Positions 9,086 through 19,222 are shown, numbered from the stretch's first letter. The stretch is 64,000 nt of DNA from Gaetbulibacter sp. 4G1 (GCF_002741945.1 NZ_MDVN01000022.1:434001-498000), one strand, 5' to 3'. Numbers and translations are program-made. Notes: generated by a model not told the origin, from the sequence alone.

Positions 9086-10684
9086 ATGAAAAAGAATATT
9101 ATGAATACAAAATATATTTGGCTGTTAGTAATTCTTTTAAGTTTCACAGCTTGTAATGAAATTGAAGACGTTTTAGAAGACAATAATATTACAACTACAG
9201 AATTACCGGAATTAACAGCTGGTAGTGCAAATTTTTCAAACTATGTTTCATTAGGAGCTTCGTTTACTGCGGGCTATACAGATGGTGCCGTTTTTATTGC
9301 AGGTCAAGAAAACTCGTTCCCAAATATTTTATCTAAGCATTTTGCTAATGCTGGCGGTGGTGCATTTACTCAGCCTTTAATGAATGATAATACTGGCGGA
9401 TTACTTGTTGGTGGAATACCTGTAGCTGCATACAGGTTAGTTTTTACCCCTGAAACAAGTGTAATAAGACTTAATGACCTTTTAGCAGGGTTAGGAGCTC
9501 CTGCTCCACCGATAACAACAGACGCAGCAAATAATTTAGGCAGTAGTTTTAATAATGTTGGAGTACCTGGAGCTAAAAGTTTTCACCTAACATTTCCAGG
9601 TTACGGAAGTTTAAATCCATATTTTGGAAGAATGGCTTCTTCTCCAACTGCTACTATGCTAGGAGATGCTGCTAGCCAAAATCCAACATTCTTTACATTA
9701 TCAGAAATTGGAGGTAATGATGTATTAGCTTATGCCACTTCTGGAGGAATAGGAATGGACCAAACCGGAAATTTTAACCCTGCAAGTTATGGTAGTAATG
9801 ATATAACAGACCCAACCGTTTTTGGTCAAGTATTTACTGGTATTGTTGATCAGTTAACTGCGAATGGAGCACAAGGTGTAGTTGCTAATGTACCATACAT
9901 AACAAATTTACCTTACTTTACTACAGTACCAAACAATGCGCTAGAAATAGATGCTACAACAGCTGGCCAACTAACAGGGTTTTTCCAAGCGGTTGCTGGA
10001 ATATTTACTCAAGTATTAATTTCACAAATGGTACCTCCTGCTCAAGCTCAAGCTTTAGCTAGCCAATATGCTATACCTTTTAGCGAAGGAAAAAACAGAT
10101 GGATTATAGATGTTCCTGTAACTCCAGCCAACCCTTTAGGTTTTAGACAAATGACTGAAGATGAATTATTATTATTACCCATAGACCAAGGCGCTTTAGC
10201 TCAAGGTTATGGCTCTGTTGCTTTATCAAATGAAGTATTGCAAGTATTAGGTATTTTACAAGCTGGCGGTACACCAACACCTCAACAAGGAGCATTAGTT
10301 ATAGGCGCTGTTAATGGTATTGATGATGTTGATGCTTTAGATAGTGATGAACTTAAGAGTATTAAAGATGCTACAGATGCATATAATATGGTTATTGAAA
10401 GTGTAGCAGCCTCAAAAGGGTTGGCTTTAGTAGACTTTAAAGGAATTCTTGAACAAGCTTCAACTACAGGAATTATTAGTAATGGGTTTACGCTAAATGC
10501 CGATTTAGTAACTGGCGGTTTAGTAAGCTTAGATGGTATTCATTTAACTGCTAGAGGCTATAGTGTTATGGCAAACGAAATTATGAAGGCTATAGATATA
10601 ACTTATGGATCAAATTTTGAAGCATCAGGAAATTTAGCAAATGTAGGAGATTATCCAACAAACTATTCTCCTACACTACAATAA
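9086..10684 (+). CDS. SGNH/GDSL-family hydrolase, surface lipoprotein
   Basis: The 532-residue protein starts with a lipoprotein signal (hydrophobic helix, LLSFTAC23). The SGNH blocks are readable: YVSLGASFTAGY carries the nucleophile-position Ser59 (block I, GxS), EIGGNDVL is block III (Gly/Asn), and DGIHLTARGY near the C terminus supplies the Asp-x-x-His of block V. This family cleaves carboxylic esters such as acyl or acetyl groups. It is placed directly after a TonB-dependent receptor and is probably anchored to the outer membrane. It could trim an acylated or esterified ligand before import; that link is inference. Confidence 0.85.
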   Translation: MKKNIMNTKYIWLLVILLSFTACNEIEDVLEDNNITTTELPELTAGSANFSNYVSLGASFTAGYTDGAVFIAGQENSFPNILSKHFANAGGGAFTQPLMNDNTGGLLVGGIPVAAYRLVFTPETSVIRLNDLLAGLGAPAPPITTDAANNLGSSFNNVGVPGAKSFHLTFPGYGSLNPYFGRMASSPTATMLGDAASQNPTFFTLSEIGGNDVLAYATSGGIGMDQTGNFNPASYGSNDITDPTVFGQVFTGIVDQLTANGAQGVVANVPYITNLPYFTTVPNNALEIDATTAGQLTGFFQAVAGIFTQVLISQMVPPAQAQALASQYAIPFSEGKNRWIIDVPVTPANPLGFRQMTEDELLLLPIDQGALAQGYGSVALSNEVLQVLGILQAGGTPTPQQGALVIGAVNGIDDVDALDSDELKSIKDATDAYNMVIESVAASKGLALVDFKGILEQASTTGIISNGFTLNADLVTGGLVSLDGIHLTARGYSVMANEIMKAIDITYGSNFEASGNLANVGDYPTNYSPTLQ

Positions 10685-10707
10685 TTACATAAAATAATTT
10701 AATATAA

Positions 10708-10735
10708 AACACCTTCTATTAGAAGGTGTTTTTTT
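10708..10735 (+). terminator. Intrinsic terminator after the SGNH hydrolase gene
   Basis: A perfect 10-base-pair stem (AACACCTTCT at 10708-10717 pairing with 10721-10730) is followed by a run of seven T residues. It closes the TonB receptor/SGNH transcript 23 bases after the stop and separates it from the atpD promoter. Confidence 0.85.
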
Positions 10736-10782
10736 ATTCCAAAAAACCTGAAAAAACAACTTTATTTTTAAATTAAAAAATA

Positions 10783-10790
10783 TATCTTTG
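10783..10790 (+). promoter_or_regulatory. atpD: Probable atpD promoter
   Basis: TATCTTTG is an exact TAnnTTTG -7 box. TTTA at 10761-10764 is a near match to the -33 TTTG with 18 bases between. The leader to the atpD ATG would be about 55 bases. Confidence 0.6.
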
Positions 10791-10847
10791 CACGCGAAAA
10801 CTTAGAGTGTTTTCATAGAATTAAAACGCATAATATTAAATACATAA

Positions 10848-12359
<1,512 letters not shown>

Positions 12360-12361
12360 AA

Positions 12362-12429
12362 TTAGTTTGCAGCAAATCAGTCTTCAGTCTTCAATGACTG
12401 CAAACTGTAAACTGCAGACTGCAAACTAA
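12362..12429. repeat. Heptamer repeat / inverted repeat between atpD and atpC
   Basis: Outer arms TTAGTTTGCAG (12362-12372) and CTGCAAACTAA (12419-12429) are exact reverse complements. The right half is a tandem of seven-base units (ACTGCAA, ACTGTAA, ACTGCAG, ACTGCAA, ACT from 12397 to 12427). The left half contains the opposite-sense units AGTCTTC, AGTCTTC. The whole can fold into a long hairpin within the atpDC message. The repeat has no coding role. Confidence 0.85.
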
Positions 12430-12435
12430 AAAACT

Positions 12436-12729
12436 ATGTATTTAGAAATTGTATCACCAGAAGCAACCTTATTTAATGGAGAAGTAGACTCTGTTGTTGT
12501 TCCTGGAGTAAATGGAGAGTTTCAAATGTTAAAAGATCACGCACCAGTTGTATCTCTTTTAAAAGCCGGAAGTATTCAAATTCATACACATTCACAATCT
12601 CATTTAGTTTTTGATGAATTACATGCTCTTGTTATTCCTCATAATGATGATGATAAAGTGTTAACAGTACAAGTCAATTCTGGAACCTTAGAGATGAAAG
12701 ATAACAAAGTAATTATATTAGCAGATTAA
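12436..12729 (+). CDS. atpC: F1Fo ATP synthase subunit epsilon (short form)
   Basis: The 97-residue protein has the epsilon beta-sandwich pattern (LEIVSPEATLFNGEVDSVVVPGVNGEFQML, then KDHAPVVSLLKAGSI). It stops where longer epsilons continue into the C-terminal helical hairpin that brakes ATP hydrolysis. Such short forms are usual in Bacteroidota as far as I recall. It is probably co-transcribed with atpD, 76 bases upstream, across the heptamer repeat. A strong terminator follows 24 bases after the stop. Confidence 0.93.
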   Translation: MYLEIVSPEATLFNGEVDSVVVPGVNGEFQMLKDHAPVVSLLKAGSIQIHTHSQSHLVFDELHALVIPHNDDDKVLTVQVNSGTLEMKDNKVIILAD

Positions 12730-12750
12730 TAATTACAAAACATATACTTA

Positions 12751-12780
12751 AAAAAGCCTCAGAAATTCTGAGGCTTTTTT
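12751..12780. terminator. Bidirectional terminator between atpC and the DUF5916 gene
   Basis: The arms AAAAAGCCTCAGAA (12751-12764) and TTCTGAGGCTTTTT (12766-12779) are complementary, with a T run on each strand. It lies between two convergent genes and can serve both. Confidence 0.85.
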
Positions 12781-12783
12781 TGT

Positions 12784-14943
12784 TTAAAGCTCTAACCTAT
12801 AATTCATTTTAAAAGCTACGCCCCAATTTTTTCGAGCAATCTCATCATTATAATTATCTGTTACCACCAAATAAACATACGATAAAGGCTTGTACTCCCA
12901 TTGTAATCGACTATTAATATTAAAGTTATCTCTTTGTGTATTATATTGAACGTAAGTCGTCCAGTTTAGTCTGTTATTGAAAAATATTTCGCTTGTAAAT
13001 TGTGCTAAATGGAAGGTTTCTTTGCCTAATACCCCTAAATCTAATACATTAATATCATAAGATACTTCTAAATTAGCAAATGGTAAAAGTTGATAATTTA
13101 AATACATTCCTCCTGCAATACGCTTTCCATTATAATAATTTCCCTTTTGAACATTAACTCTATACCTCATTTTTTGATTATTAGCGGAGTTATATCCTAC
13201 TTTTATAAGCCCAAAATTATACTTATCTGGTTGTAATGCATTTCCATTTCTTAAAGGATCAAAACCATATTTAAGATCTACATAATCATAATTAAACACA
13301 AAATAAACTGCCGATAAGTTCTTAAAAAAGATAGCAGAGTTATAAAAATGGGAGGATTGAGATAAAGTTCCTTCTTCATCAAAATAATTATTGTTTTCAT
13401 AATTGATAAAACGAATATTATTCAACCGCCTAGACTTATCATAAAATTTCTCATACTCTACACCAACCGAAGTTTGTGTGTAACCTTCTCTTACAACTAC
13501 ATCATTAATAGCGTCATAATTATAAAGTCGTGGTGTAAAGCCAACGTCTGTAATATAATTTCTTCCTACATTTCTAATTGAAGCACTCCACTCTAGGCCT
13601 CTTTTATTGAACCAAATTCCTGCATTATAAAAATTATTTTCTCCTGTTACATTATCATTAAAACTGGTTCCAAAATTTGCTAAACCTATCCATTTATTGT
13701 TATTGGATTTGTAATTTATATTCAACCCTGTAACACGGTTATAGTCATCTACAAATTCAAACTTGTCTGTTTCTTGCCTATTGATTAAAAAACCTGTTGT
13801 AGAAAAATTTTTAGATAGTTGTTGTTCTATCACTAAAGCCCCAAAATTTTGAGAAATAATACCTTCCTTTTTATCAGTTTGCACATTTAAAACCCCCAAT
13901 CGCGTTTTAGGCGACATATTACCAGACAGTTTTAATCCAAATTGAACATCACTATTAGCACCGACTCTTCTAGAGTAAAATGGGTTTATTCCATCTACTC
14001 CTAGATTAGAAAATAAATCGGAATTTTCTAAAAAGAAATTTCTGCGTTCTGGAAAAAAAATCGAAAACCTAGTTAAATTAGTCACTTGTTGATCTACATC
14101 AATTTGAGAAAAATCTGGGTTTATTGTTGCATCTAACTTTAAGGAAGATGTTACATTATATTGCATATCTAAACTAGGTTTAATTGTAGTTTTGTCTATG
14201 TCTTCAATAGCATCATTTTGATAATTAGTAGTTAATGATGGTGTTATTGCAAATTTTGAACTAGATTTATTTGGCAAGTTTTCAACTGAAAATTTTTCGG
14301 TAAAACGCAAATCAAATAATCTATAGTTGCGCTTCACGTTTTTAAGGATTGTCCATGAATTCTTTTTTATATCTCGCACATAAAACTGAATTCCAAAAAT
14401 GGCATTCTCAGCATTAAAATTTAAAGCCCTTAATGGAATTGCTAATTCATAAACTTTGTTATTACCTTCTGTACTAGTTTTTGCTTCCCAAACGGCATTC
14501 CAACTTGTTGTAAAGTCGTAACCTCCGTTAATTTTCTCAACAATACCATCAATAAGAGTTCCTAAAGCATTAACAGAAAAATAATAGGCGTTTTGTTCTT
14601 GATTCTGAGTGTCTATAACCATTGCAAAACCGTCACTTAATCCAATGGGAACATCTCTTTTTAAAGAACTTACTTGAGATTTTCCTTGAGTATCAAAATA
14701 AATAAGGGTTATATATAAATATTCTTTATTATGAAACAATTTAACTTCTGCTTGATTTTCAGCTAAACCTTCATCATTTGGTGCATAATTATAAAAACCT
14801 GTGTGTTTTGGTACTTGTTGCCAAACTGATTCGTTTAACTTTCCATCAATATCAATTTTAGTATTAACAAATTTAATAATAGATTCTTGAGCATAAACAC
14901 CAAATCCGCCAACAAACAGCAAAAAAACAAATAAATACTTCAT
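12784..14943 (-). CDS. DUF5916 / CBM9-like outer-membrane protein
   Basis: The start at 14943 is preferred because it begins directly at the signal peptide (MKYLFVFLLFVGGFGVYAQ) and sits one base after the upstream stop. A longer frame from 14967 would overlap that gene. In the 719-residue product, residues of about 20-225 look like a family-9 carbohydrate-binding/DOMON-like domain (IDGKLNESVWQQV, GFAMVIDTQNQEQNAYYF). The remainder is an aromatic-rich beta-barrel-like region (DATINPDFSQIDVDQQVTNLTRFSIFFPERRNFFLEN is split across the junction) typical of DUF5916. Function is unknown. It is co-directional with the NTF2-like gene. Confidence 0.83.
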   Translation of the reverse strand: MKYLFVFLLFVGGFGVYAQESIIKFVNTKIDIDGKLNESVWQQVPKHTGFYNYAPNDEGLAENQAEVKLFHNKEYLYITLIYFDTQGKSQVSSLKRDVPIGLSDGFAMVIDTQNQEQNAYYFSVNALGTLIDGIVEKINGGYDFTTSWNAVWEAKTSTEGNNKVYELAIPLRALNFNAENAIFGIQFYVRDIKKNSWTILKNVKRNYRLFDLRFTEKFSVENLPNKSSSKFAITPSLTTNYQNDAIEDIDKTTIKPSLDMQYNVTSSLKLDATINPDFSQIDVDQQVTNLTRFSIFFPERRNFFLENSDLFSNLGVDGINPFYSRRVGANSDVQFGLKLSGNMSPKTRLGVLNVQTDKKEGIISQNFGALVIEQQLSKNFSTTGFLINRQETDKFEFVDDYNRVTGLNINYKSNNNKWIGLANFGTSFNDNVTGENNFYNAGIWFNKRGLEWSASIRNVGRNYITDVGFTPRLYNYDAINDVVVREGYTQTSVGVEYEKFYDKSRRLNNIRFINYENNNYFDEEGTLSQSSHFYNSAIFFKNLSAVYFVFNYDYVDLKYGFDPLRNGNALQPDKYNFGLIKVGYNSANNQKMRYRVNVQKGNYYNGKRIAGGMYLNYQLLPFANLEVSYDINVLDLGVLGKETFHLAQFTSEIFFNNRLNWTTYVQYNTQRDNFNINSRLQWEYKPLSYVYLVVTDNYNDEIARKNWGVAFKMNYRLEL

Positions 14944-14944
14944 G

Positions 14945-15379
14945 TTAATTGTTAGATACTTCATCAATTCGAGTTGCGGTTTTACTAATTATTTTCCAAC
15001 CGTTTTCAAATTTCTTTAGTAAAAATAAATCGATATACACCATATTTCTTTTTGGAATTGAAATTTCAACCTTAGCAGTTGCAATATCCTTAATAGCTTC
15101 TATCGCTAAAACTTTAGCATAACGACCATTAAAAGTCCCTGCTTCATTATTCTTAAAAAAAGCAATGTAATCTTTAGGTGTATAAAGCTTAAAACCATCT
15201 CTACCTGTTAAATATAAAGTGGCATTTTCTGTGAAAGCACTTTCCAGCATTTCTAACTTATTATAAGAACTCCCTTCCATGTACTTTTGAAGGGCACTTT
15301 CAATTGCTAAGCATTCTGATTGTGCATTAACTAATTGAAAGGTTAAAAACGTAACAAATAGTACAATATAGTTTTTCAT
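14945..15379 (-). CDS. Secreted NTF2-like / putative lumazine-binding family protein
   Basis: The ATG at 15379 is chosen, since it opens a signal peptide (MKNYIVLFVTFLTFQLVNAQ). The 144-residue product has the compact NTF2/SnoaL-like pattern: AIESALQKYMEGSSYNKLEMLESAFTENA early, ISIPKRNMVYIDLFLLKKFENGWKIISKTA late. Such folds bind small molecules or act as minor enzymes, and no catalytic residues can be assigned here. It is first in a two-gene minus-strand unit with the DUF5916 protein. A good promoter lies upstream, and it diverges from the LytS-type kinase. Confidence 0.75.
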   Translation of the reverse strand: MKNYIVLFVTFLTFQLVNAQSECLAIESALQKYMEGSSYNKLEMLESAFTENATLYLTGRDGFKLYTPKDYIAFFKNNEAGTFNGRYAKVLAIEAIKDIATAKVEISIPKRNMVYIDLFLLKKFENGWKIISKTATRIDEVSNN

Positions 15380-15402
15380 GTTTAAAGAATTTTTGTTTAA
15401 TT

Positions 15403-15431
15403 CAAAACTAAGATTAAAGGCAATAGGCAAA
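15403..15431 (-). promoter_or_regulatory. Promoter of the NTF2-like/DUF5916 unit
   Basis: On the minus strand TAGTTTTG (15403-15410) matches TAnnTTTG, with TTTG (15428-15431) 17 bases upstream as the -33 element. The start point would fall about 17 bases before the ATG at 15379. Confidence 0.6.
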
Positions 15432-15588
15432 AAAATAATAGATTAATCCTGTGTTTTAGCAAACGGAAAGTACGTTTTAGCCACATTTTAATTCTGTCTA
15501 CCTAAAACCTCCATACAGCATCCTAAATACCTGTTCCAGCAATTTTTAAAAAATACTAGAATGTATAATTGTATTTTAGCAAATTCAT

Positions 15589-16668
15589 ATGATTACCTTA
15601 AAGACCAAATACAATATTATTAGTGCTACACTTTTCAAACATGTATTGTTCTGGGTATGTGTATTCCTGTATTTTATGTTTACATCTGATTTAACTTATT
15701 TTAAATCAGGATACATTCAATTATTTCATTCTACATGCAAAATTGTAATCCCACAAATAATCACTGCTTACATTTGTTTATTTGTATTAGTGCCAAGGTT
15801 TTTAAATACAAAAAGGCTAACATTATTTTTGGTGTGGTTGGTTATTTTATTAATTGCAATGTTTGTACTCTATACAGCTCTCCATATGTATTTTTACGAA
15901 CCAAAATATTATCAATTCTATAGTGACATTGAAAAAGAATATGCCGAACGCACATTTTGGGAGAGGGTTACAAACTTCTCTGTTTTATTAAGTAAGTCTA
16001 TTAAGTTTTTAACGCCAACTGCATTGTTGTTAATGTCCCGTTTTTATAAAAACCAACAGAAATACCTGAAACTTAATGAGCAGAAAAAAACAGCAGAGCT
16101 CACTGCTTTAAAGCATCAATTAAATCCGCATTTTTTATTTAACACCTTGAATAATCTTTATGCATTAGCATTAAAAAAAGCAGATGAAACTCCAGAGGTA
16201 ATCGAAAAATTATCAGACATTTTAGATTACATGTTATATCGATGTAATGACACTTTTGTTCCGCTTAAAAAAGAAATTGAACTTATTGAAAATTATCTTT
16301 CATTAGAAAAAGTTAGGTATGGGAAACGTGTTCAAATATCTTTTGAGGAAAACATTAACCAAGATGTGAAAATTGCACCTTTATTATTATTAACCTTTAT
16401 CGAAAATGCTTTTAAACATGGTGTAAGTCAGGAATTAAAAAAGGCATTTATTACAATAAAGATTAATATTGAAGACAATAGGATTATTTTTAATATAGAA
16501 AACTCAAAACCTAATGCTAATGCTAATGTAGAAAATAATACGAAACATCGTATTGGTTTAAAAAACATAAAAAAACAACTAGAGTTATTATATACAGACA
16601 ATTATTTTTTAGATATTCAAAATACTAAAAACTCTTATACAGTAACCTTAAAACTATTAGCTAAATAA
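15589..16668 (+). CDS. LytS/YehU-type sensor histidine kinase
   Basis: The 359-residue membrane kinase has four hydrophobic segments (about residues 17-33, 52-70, 78-97 and 138-152), with no extracellular sensor domain of note. A coiled linker leads to the His_kinase domain: KHQLNPHFLFNTLNNLYAL, with phospho-acceptor His181. The HATPase domain follows (LLLTFIENAFKHGV, HRIGLKNIKKQLELLY). It overlaps its response regulator by one base (TAATG). It faces the NTF2-like/DUF5916 unit, which is a candidate target by position only. The stimulus is unknown. Confidence 0.92.
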   Translation: MITLKTKYNIISATLFKHVLFWVCVFLYFMFTSDLTYFKSGYIQLFHSTCKIVIPQIITAYICLFVLVPRFLNTKRLTLFLVWLVILLIAMFVLYTALHMYFYEPKYYQFYSDIEKEYAERTFWERVTNFSVLLSKSIKFLTPTALLLMSRFYKNQQKYLKLNEQKKTAELTALKHQLNPHFLFNTLNNLYALALKKADETPEVIEKLSDILDYMLYRCNDTFVPLKKEIELIENYLSLEKVRYGKRVQISFEENINQDVKIAPLLLLTFIENAFKHGVSQELKKAFITIKINIEDNRIIFNIENSKPNANANVENNTKHRIGLKNIKKQLELLYTDNYFLDIQNTKNSYTVTLKLLAK

Positions 16669-17369
16669 TGATTTACAAATGTTTGATTATAGATGACGAA
16701 GAGTTAGCTAGAGAGCTAATAGAAACACATTTAAATCAATTAGATAGTTTTGAGTTAGTCGCTTCTTGTGCAAGCGCTATTGAGGCTAGTAATATTTTGC
16801 AAAAACAACCTGTAGACTTACTTTTTTTGGATATTGAAATGCCTGTATTAAAAGGAACGGAGTTTTTTAAAAACCTCCTTCAAAAGCCTAAAGTTATTTT
16901 TACTACGGCATATCGTGATTATGCATTAGATGGTTTTGAATTAAATGCTATCGATTATTTACTTAAGCCTATAACCTTTTCTAGATTTTTTAAAGCCATT
17001 GAAAAGTTTAAAGAGCAAAGTTCTATGACTGTAAAGGAAACCCAATCTAATCTCCCAACTACGGAAGATGACTTTATTTTTGTGTCTAAAAATCGAAAAA
17101 AAGTAAAGGTAATTTTTGATGAAATACTATATATAGAAAGCTTGAAAGACTATATCAAAATTCATTTAGTTAATGAATCTCATACTGTAAAATTTAGCAT
17201 TTCAGCTTTTGAAAAAGAATTAGACGCGCGCTTTATTCGAATTCACCGTTCTTATATTGTGAACAAAAATAAAATTACTGCATACACAAAAAATGACATT
17301 GAAATTGGTAAAGCAGAAATTCCTATTGGTGATAACTATAGAGAAAATATTTCTGGTCGTTTAAGTTAA
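16668..17369 (+). CDS. LytTR-family response regulator
   Basis: The 233-residue protein has an N-terminal receiver domain (CLIIDDEELAR, phospho-acceptor Asp55 in LLFLDIEMP, and the TTAY and LLKPI switch and lysine positions). A LytTR DNA-binding domain follows from about residue 130 (FIFVSKNRKKVKVIFDEILYIESLKDYIKIH, ending FIRIHRSYIVNKNKI). It is translationally coupled to the kinase at 15589. LytTR proteins bind paired direct repeats near promoters, and no such pair was identified with confidence here. Confidence 0.94.
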   Translation: MIYKCLIIDDEELARELIETHLNQLDSFELVASCASAIEASNILQKQPVDLLFLDIEMPVLKGTEFFKNLLQKPKVIFTTAYRDYALDGFELNAIDYLLKPITFSRFFKAIEKFKEQSSMTVKETQSNLPTTEDDFIFVSKNRKKVKVIFDEILYIESLKDYIKIHLVNESHTVKFSISAFEKELDARFIRIHRSYIVNKNKITAYTKNDIEIGKAEIPIGDNYRENISGRLS

Positions 17370-17373
17370 AAAG

Positions 17374-17814
17374 TCATACTTTTTTAATCACATTGGTAAC
17401 AATACCCCAAATGATAAAATCGTTTTCTTGCGTAATTTTTATAATAGGATAATTAGGGTTTTCGGGTTTTAACCAAACTTCGTCTTTATCTACTTTCAAA
17501 CGCTTTACGGTAAATTCGCCATCTAAAAAACATACTGCTATTTTATTGTTAGTAGGTTCTAAACTTCTATCTATAACTAACAAATCGTTGTCATCAAGCC
17601 CTGCTCCAATCATAGACTGCCCACTAACACGTGCAAAAAAAGTAGCCTCTTTATTTTTAACAAGTTCTCGGTCTAACGATAAGCGTTGTTCTTTAAAATC
17701 TTCGGCTGGTGAAGGAAACCCTGCTGAAATTCCGGTATCGAAAAAATGAGCTCCAGAATTTTTAAAAGCTGTAGGAGTAAAAAAGGTTAATGTTTTTGAT
17801 TTGTGTAATAGCAT
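17374..17814 (-). CDS. umuD: UmuD-like autoprotease, S24 family
   Basis: The 146-residue protein has the LexA/UmuD self-cleavage layout: Ala31-Gly32 cleavage site in ISAGFPSPAEDF, Ser67 nucleophile in VSGQSMIGAG and Lys104 in FTVKRLKV. There is no DNA-binding domain, so it is UmuD rather than LexA. Cleaved UmuD' joins UmuC to form DNA polymerase V. It lies downstream of umuC on the minus strand, the reverse of the usual umuD-umuC order, with a dispersed repeat element in the 119-base gap. Its stop is 4 bases from the convergent LytTR gene. Confidence 0.92.
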   Translation of the reverse strand: MLLHKSKTLTFFTPTAFKNSGAHFFDTGISAGFPSPAEDFKEQRLSLDRELVKNKEATFFARVSGQSMIGAGLDDNDLLVIDRSLEPTNNKIAVCFLDGEFTVKRLKVDKDEVWLKPENPNYPIIKITQENDFIIWGIVTNVIKKV

Positions 17815-17847
17815 TTGTTTTTGTGTTTTTTATTAGCACTTATGTTT

Positions 17848-17928
17848 GCGTTAGGGATTGAGGCATTTGTTGAAGCTCGCCGACGAAGGAGGAAGCGACT
17901 GCCGAAAGCCCGACCCTTGTGGTAACGC
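17848..17928 (+). repeat. Dispersed GCGTTA/TAACGC element, copy A
   Basis: This 81-base element begins GCGTTAGGGATTGA and ends GAAAGCCCGACCCTTGTGGTAACGC in two joined blocks. The terminal hexamers GCGTTA and TAACGC are inverted repeats. It lies between umuC and umuD, 5 bases beyond the umuC stop. Its core (about 17862-17903, bounded by GGCA/TGCC) is more GC-rich than in the other copies. Related copies are at 24031-24114 and 32010-32093. Confidence 0.9.
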
Positions 17929-17933
17929 GCAAA

Positions 17934-19196
17934 TTAGCATTTTACTTTAATAATATCGTTAATATTTGTTGTGTATCGTGGTGACAATCGTTCTTGACGC
18001 ATTTTCCAGGTGCGTTTTAAATCTTGATTAGCAATTTTAATTTTATAATCGCCGTACTTTGTATTTAATCCATCGATAGCATGCATTAAATATTTGTGTT
18101 TTGGGTTTTCGTATTCAAACATATTAAGCTGAAAATTATCTGTTGGTACCAACCCAGACACAATAACGCCTGCACGTTTATATTTAACACCTTTTTTAAA
18201 AACGGAAGTTACAGCTTTTACAGCTTCATTACTAATTACTAACGAAGAATTAGTTGGAAACGGAATACTAACAATTTTGCTCCCTCTATGCTGTTCTAAG
18301 GTTTTTTTATGTCTATCGCTACTTAATAAAACAATAATAACATGACAGCTAGAGCCTTGTTTGCGCAGTTTTTCGGCACAACTTGTTGCAAAAGTAGAAA
18401 TACGTTCTTTTATATAGTTTATATCATCGTAAGTATAATCAAAACTTCGTGTTGTAGCTATGGCTCGTTTTGTTTTTATCTCATCCAATTGCAAGGTAGG
18501 AATGCCTTCTAAATCTTTTTTTAATTTCCACTCTGTAATGGAGAAGTTTTTACGAATCCAATCATCTGATAACTGCGTAAAATCATAAGCCGTTTTACAC
18601 TTTTTAAGTTTTAATCGTTTGGTTAAGCCTCTCCCTATTCCCCAAACATCTTCAATTTTAATCCACTTTAAAGCTTTTATTCGCTTTTCTTCAGAGTCTA
18701 TTACATATACTCCTTTTGTTTCCTTCGGAAATTTACGCGCTACTTTATTGGCTATTTTACTCAATGCTTTGGTTGGAGCAATGCCAACACAAGTTGGAAT
18801 ACCTGTCCATTTTAAAATTTGTTTTCTGATTTTATCTCCGTAATCGTCATAATTATAATCTTCTTCAAAATTTTTAAATTCTAAAAACGATTCGTCTATA
18901 CTATACAATTCCACATCAGGTGTAAATTGTTTTAAAATAGACATTACACGACTACTCATGTCACCATATAACGGGTAATTTGACGACAGCACAGATATTC
19001 CATTGGCTTTACAAAAAGAATCCCATTTAAAAATAGGAGCTCCCATTGGCAAGTCCAATGCTTTGGCTTCGTCACTTCGTGAGATTACACAACCATCGTT
19101 ATTTGAAAGAATAGCAACTGGTTTTCCTTGTAAATTAGGGTTAAAAACACGTTCGCAAGAAGCATAGAAATTATTACAATCTACGAGTGCAAACAT
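17934..19196 (-). CDS. umuC: DNA polymerase V catalytic subunit, Y family
   Basis: The start at 19196 gives MFALVDCNNFYASCERVF, the standard Y-family opening. A longer frame from 19250 would overlap the upstream acetyltransferase gene. The 420-residue product has metal ligands Asp6 and Asp101-Glu102 (YSIDESFLEF), the thumb helix-hairpin-helix (KIEDVWGIGRGLTKRL) and a little-finger domain. It ends with the UmuC-specific tail (KRTWKMRQERLSPRYTT, DUF4113-like). It performs error-prone bypass synthesis. It is 26 bases after the GNAT gene and upstream of umuD. Confidence 0.95.
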   Translation of the reverse strand: MFALVDCNNFYASCERVFNPNLQGKPVAILSNNDGCVISRSDEAKALDLPMGAPIFKWDSFCKANGISVLSSNYPLYGDMSSRVMSILKQFTPDVELYSIDESFLEFKNFEEDYNYDDYGDKIRKQILKWTGIPTCVGIAPTKALSKIANKVARKFPKETKGVYVIDSEEKRIKALKWIKIEDVWGIGRGLTKRLKLKKCKTAYDFTQLSDDWIRKNFSITEWKLKKDLEGIPTLQLDEIKTKRAIATTRSFDYTYDDINYIKERISTFATSCAEKLRKQGSSCHVIIVLLSSDRHKKTLEQHRGSKIVSIPFPTNSSLVISNEAVKAVTSVFKKGVKYKRAGVIVSGLVPTDNFQLNMFEYENPKHKYLMHAIDGLNTKYGDYKIKIANQDLKRTWKMRQERLSPRYTTNINDIIKVKC

Positions 19197-19222
19197 AGTT
19201 GTAAAGATACAAGAAAATAGAA

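Noticed and set aside
12397-12427. Heptamer array as a CRISPR repeat or coding sequence
   Set aside because: Units are 7 bases with no spacers, and there is no cas gene or open frame, so it is a simple repeat.
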